From Planctomycetota bacterium (GTDB lineage: Bacteria; Planctomycetota; Phycisphaerae; Sedimentisphaerales; Anaerohalosphaeraceae), in assembly GCA_016873215.1 (NCBI GenBank), contig VGXU01000002.1:46574-110573 (forward strand): 64,000 bases of DNA, read 5' to 3'. Position 1 is the first letter of the stretch. Every line of letters starts with the position of its first letter. The notes under the pieces are model-generated. The model was given only the letters and a program-made list of their open reading frames with translations. It made no database searches and was not told the origin of the DNA. Positions 61,220 to 64,000 of the stretch are shown here, piece by piece. A program made the position numbers and the translations under genes.

Positions 61220-61722
61220 AATTTATTCTCCTTTGTCAACAAGGCCCGCAGCCGGGCTATGGCTTTGGAGCAGAGCGACCGGATATGCGGCTCTTTCTTG
61301 CCTATCCGCCCGGCAATCCGCTCATAGGATTCCTGTTCCAGAAACCGCAGAACAAGCACTTCCCGCTCCAGAGGTTTCATTTCCGACAAAATATCAAGAA
61401 GCTGTTTGGCTTCCTCGGCCTGTATCATCTTTTCAGCCGGGCCGGGGGCTTTGTTTTCCGGCGGATCCTCGTCGCCCAAAGAGCGAAATCGGATTTTCAT
61501 TTTTCTCCGATGTTCAAACGCAAGATTCATCGCTGCCCGGCACGCGTAAGCATACGAGTCTTGGGCTTTCTCAAATCCGCGGGCATTCAGCAGCCGAAGG
61601 AACAAATCCTGCAGTAAATCCGCCGCCGTTTCTTCGGACAGCGTCAGCCTTGTCAGAAGCGTATGCAGCCGCGCTCCCGAAACATCCAGAAAATCCAGCA
61701 CCTTTTGTTGTTGTTCATCCAC
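61216..61722 (-). CDS. ECF-type RNA polymerase sigma factor
   Basis: 168 aa from GTG 61722; a start at ATG 61803 (195 aa) is possible and the upstream residues look non-conserved, so the start is open. Region 2 is DLLQDLFLRLLNARG with SYAYACRAAMNLAFEHRRK (-10 recognition), and region 4 is LKPLEREVLVLRFLEQESYERIAGRIGKKEPHIRSLCSKAIARL-like (read here as MKPLEREVLVLRFLE and SYERIAGRIGK). No extra C-terminal domain. It directs transcription of a dedicated set of genes and overlaps the anti-sigma-like gene by four bases, so the pair is one regulatory unit. Confidence 0.9.
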   Translation of the reverse strand: MDEQQQKVLDFLDVSGARLHTLLTRLTLSEETAADLLQDLFLRLLNARGFEKAQDSYAYACRAAMNLAFEHRRKMKIRFRSLGDEDPPENKAPGPAEKMIQAEEAKQLLDILSEMKPLEREVLVLRFLEQESYERIAGRIGKKEPHIRSLCSKAIARLRALLTKENKL

Positions 61723-61942
61723 AAACGTATTCCACGCAGAACAATTTTGCCGGCAAAACGAACCTGGTTCACTATTATAGATGAAACAAAACCGCCTGCG
61801 CACCTTTTATTTTTCAAAATGTGCCGCAAAAAAACAGCTGGCAGGGCCTTTAATGCCCCCTCAGCGATGGATTGTGTCGGCAATCTGTCATCTTTTTTCG
61901 CCTCGGCTTGTTTTTCCCCGCCTGTTGCGATATAATGATTCC

Positions 61943-62308
61943 ATGTTTACAGTTGTGGTGAAAACGGAGTTTTTCGCCGAGCATCAGCTCACGATGTCCG
62001 ACGGCAGCAAAGAATCGCTGCACGGCCATCGATGGAAAGTCGCCGCCGCCGTCGCTTCCGAAACACTGGACGCGGCGGGACTGGCCTTCGATTTCAATCT
62101 GCTGCGGGAGATGCTCGATAGAATTATCAGACCTTTTGTGGGTCGCCGGCTCGAGGAACATCAGCCGTTTCAATTGGCCAACGCCTCGGCAGAAAATGTC
62201 GCTCGCCATATCTTTGAACAGTTGGCAGGGCAGATAACGCCGCCCATACAGCTTTGCTGGGTCGAAGTGACCGAAGCGGCGGGCTGTAAAGTCCGATATG
62301 AACCGTAG
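61943..62308 (+). CDS. 6-pyruvoyl-tetrahydropterin synthase/QueD family protein
   Basis: 121 aa. The T-fold Zn enzyme family: VKTEFFAEHQLT gives the first Zn His, and SLHGHRWKVAA the other two. AFDFNLLREMLDRII is the usual acidic helix region, and LCWVEVTEAAGCKVRYEP the C-terminal strand with the catalytic Glu. The Cys normally four residues before HGH (QueD and PTPS) is replaced by Lys, with Glu next to it, so the standard QueD reaction is doubtful. PTPS-III-type enzymes of folate synthesis use Glu near this place; together with pabB (37716) and a pabC-like gene this is suggestive only. No queuosine gene is near. Confidence 0.8.
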   Translation: MFTVVVKTEFFAEHQLTMSDGSKESLHGHRWKVAAAVASETLDAAGLAFDFNLLREMLDRIIRPFVGRRLEEHQPFQLANASAENVARHIFEQLAGQITPPIQLCWVEVTEAAGCKVRYEP

Positions 62309-62401
62309 ATTTTACTCCAGCAGCCTTTGTTCTCGTCCGAAGAATAAACATCGAACGGCAGAAATGGAAAATTGAAAATTTGAAATTGAAAATGTAAAAA
62401 T

Positions 62402-62917
62402 ATGCTTTGTCAGATTTGCAAAGACAATACGGCAACGATTCATCTGACCGAAATCGAACACGGCCGGCGCACCGAAACACATCTGTGTCAGCAGTGCGCC
62501 CAGAAGCAGGGCCTTGCCGTCCAGGCGCAGATACCGCTCAATGAATTGCTGAACAATCTGCTGGCCGCCGCCAAAAGCGTGCCCGATGCGAAGGATAAAG
62601 CCGTCGGTTTTTCCGGGCCGGATGTACCATGCCCGGCCTGCGGTATAACGCTGCGGCAATTCAGCGAAACCAGTCTGCTGGGCTGCCCCAATGATTATCA
62701 GCATTTCCATAAAGAATTGCTTCCGTTGATTGAACGCAGTCACGCCGGGCATTCGCAACACTGCGGCAAAACGCCATCGCACGCCGGCAAGCAGCAGAAA
62801 AATGAAGTGGAGCTGGCCAATCTTCGCCGCCGGTTGGAACAGGCCGTCAAGGCCGAGGATTATGAAACCGCCGCGCAATTGCGCGACCAGATACGACAAT
62901 TAAATGAAACCCGCTAA
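62402..62917 (+). CDS. mcsA: McsA-like activator of protein arginine kinase
   Basis: 171 aa. Zn-binding CxxC pairs: MLCQICKDN, HLCQQCAQKQGL and CPACGITLRQF with LGCPNDY. The C-terminus is a UvrB/UvrC (UVR) helical hairpin, ELANLRRRLEQAVKAEDYETAAQLRDQI. McsA stimulates McsB, which phosphorylates arginine to tag proteins for ClpCP. It overlaps mcsB by 14 bases. CtsR and ClpC, which complete the Firmicutes operon, are not visible here, though the window ends after mcsB. Confidence 0.92.
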   Translation: MLCQICKDNTATIHLTEIEHGRRTETHLCQQCAQKQGLAVQAQIPLNELLNNLLAAAKSVPDAKDKAVGFSGPDVPCPACGITLRQFSETSLLGCPNDYQHFHKELLPLIERSHAGHSQHCGKTPSHAGKQQKNEVELANLRRRLEQAVKAEDYETAAQLRDQIRQLNETR

Positions 62918-63959
62918 TCTCGCAAATCAGTCCAGTTCATGGTTCGGAGCCGAAGGCCCCGCCTGCGACATTGTTATTTCGTCGCGGGTGCGGCTGGCGC
63001 GGAATCTGGCGGGCTTTGAATTTCTGCCGTGCCTGACGCCGCAGCGAAAACAGGAAATTCTCGACAAGCTCAACACGGTGATTCTGTCGCTGGATTTGGG
63101 CGATAAGGTATTTTTTATCGATGTGGATCACGCCGCGGCGCTCGAGCGGCAGTTGCTTGCCGAACGCCATCTCATCAGCCGCCAGCACGCCGTCGGCAAA
63201 GGCCCGCGCGGCGTCGTTATTGCCGCCGGTGAAGCTTTCACCGCGATGATCAATGAAGAAGACCACCTGCGAATGCAGGTCTATGCCGCAGGGATGAATC
63301 TCGAACAGTGCTGGCAGCGCATCAGTCGCATTGACGACGAAATCGAAAAGCGGGTCGAATATGCCTTCGATTCGCAATTGGGTTATTTGACGGCCTGCCC
63401 GACTAATCTCGGCACGGGTATCCGCGTCTCGGTCATGCTTCATCTGCCGGCGCTGAAACTCACCGGCCAGATTGAAAAATTCGTCACCGCCGCCAAAGAC
63501 GCCGACTTGGCCGTCCGCGGCCTCTTCGGCGAAGGCACCGACGCCATCGGCGATTTTTATCAGTTGTCCAATCAGGTCACGCTCGGCGTCCGTGAAGAAC
63601 AGGTCGTCGAGGAACTGTCCAAAAATATTGTGCCGCGCATCGTCGAATATGAAAAAGCCGCGCGTCAGGCCCTGCTCGAAGAAAAAGTCCATTCTCTTGA
63701 CGACAAAATTCAGCGGGCGCTGGGTGTGTTGCGAAGTGCCTGCCTGATTAGTTCGCAGGAATCGCTGTATCTTCTAAGCAGTGTGCGTCTGGGAGTTAAC
63801 CTCGGCCGGGTCCCCAATGTCTCGCTGGCCACCGTCAACGAATTATTTTTAGTCACGCAGCCGGCCCACTTGCAGATCCGCGCCGGCAAAATGCTCGACG
63901 CCGACCAGCGCGACGCCCTCCGCGCCCAGGTCATCCGCCAAAAACTGGCAAATAATTAA
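62904..63959 (+). CDS. mcsB: protein arginine kinase McsB
   Basis: 351 aa. A guanidino-kinase family member that phosphorylates protein arginines. Phosphagen-kinase motifs: VISSRVRLARNL (ATP Arg), EEDHLRMQVYAAG (the catalytic Glu-containing EEDHLR block), LTACPTNLGTGIRVSVMLHLP (catalytic Cys-Pro-Thr-Asn), and RGLFGEGTDAIGDFYQLSNQVTLG (read as GLFGEGTDA and FYQLSNQVTLG). It overlaps mcsA and probably forms one operon with it. The stop is 40 bases before the window edge. Confidence 0.95.
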   Translation: MKPANLANQSSSWFGAEGPACDIVISSRVRLARNLAGFEFLPCLTPQRKQEILDKLNTVILSLDLGDKVFFIDVDHAAALERQLLAERHLISRQHAVGKGPRGVVIAAGEAFTAMINEEDHLRMQVYAAGMNLEQCWQRISRIDDEIEKRVEYAFDSQLGYLTACPTNLGTGIRVSVMLHLPALKLTGQIEKFVTAAKDADLAVRGLFGEGTDAIGDFYQLSNQVTLGVREEQVVEELSKNIVPRIVEYEKAARQALLEEKVHSLDDKIQRALGVLRSACLISSQESLYLLSSVRLGVNLGRVPNVSLATVNELFLVTQPAHLQIRAGKMLDADQRDALRAQVIRQKLANN

Positions 63960-63986
63960 ACAACTTTATAAATTTCTGAAACAGAA

Positions 63987-64000
63987 GCCCGGAGCGGCAG
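63987..64000 (+). repeat. partial CCCGGAGCG repeat at the right edge
   Basis: AGCCCGGAGCGGCAG at the edge matches the core of the repeats at 7654 and 32650; the rest lies outside the window. Confidence 0.5.

Overview
The window looks like a chromosomal stretch of a heterotrophic planctomycete, probably class Phycisphaerae (Sedimentisphaerales-like). The signs are a run of PEP-CTERM proteins, a Tat-exported Gfo/Idh dehydrogenase next to a formylglycine sulfatase, planctomycete-type PQQ-like propeller and LolA-like anti-sigma proteins, an McsA-McsB pair, and many short palindromic repeats in the gaps. The taxonomy is inference from gene content; there is no rRNA gene here to settle it.

Layout. 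1-5515 (minus): a carbohydrate operon with a thymidylate synthase-like gene, alkaline phosphatase, L-rhamnose mutarotase, a hydroxypyruvate isomerase-like protein and an oxidoreductase cut by the window edge, preceded by a redoxin/TPR lipoprotein. 5516-16089: mostly plus-strand housekeeping genes (ribE, a GT39-type glycosyltransferase, pdxA-rsmA, tilS, a CoA-disulfide reductase-rhodanese fusion), plus a DUF3568 lipoprotein and msrA on minus. 16390-31477 (minus): a phage-derived head and packaging set in the order portal, scaffold, major capsid, small structural protein, holin-like protein, lipoprotein, small terminase, large terminase. Host genes break into it (DUF2157/GDYXXLXY, a PQQ-propeller protein, a sulfatase/oxidoreductase pair). 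No tail, integrase or lysin gene is visible. 32264-39200 (plus): rpmE, prfA (frameshifted), an adenylate-kinase-like/deoxyribosyltransferase-like fusion, heparinase II/III-like lyase, deoC and pabB. 39166-42210 (minus): a multi-PAS histidine kinase with an attenuator-like leader. 42966-46997: an HTH protein, a solitary ABC ATPase, a GNAT-like protein, a small membrane protein and a short rho. 47383-50720: four PEP-CTERM genes in tandem. 50846-64000: a ferritin-like protein, an aminotransferase IV (pabC-like), yidC-mnmE-FHA kinase, an ACT/DUF711 pair interrupted by a four-helix-bundle gene, an ECF sigma/anti-sigma pair, a 6-pyruvoyl-tetrahydropterin synthase homologue and mcsA-mcsB.

Two themes stand out. 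First, the phage head/packaging genes all have open frames although host repeats fill the gaps between them, as expected of an old, possibly domesticated capsid module. Second, the same palindromic repeat families that fill the gaps also occur inside reading frames (tilS four times, pabB, mnmE, the PQQ protein, the large terminase, a lipoprotein, the end of the ABC ATPase), always without breaking the frame, much like the Rickettsia palindromic elements.

Other irregularities are a +1 frameshift in the essential prfA, a thymidylate synthase-like gene broken near its 5' end at a hairpin, a 10-codon duplicate of the ribE start, and a duplicate of the large terminase 3' end. All calls come from reading the sequence; no database search was run.
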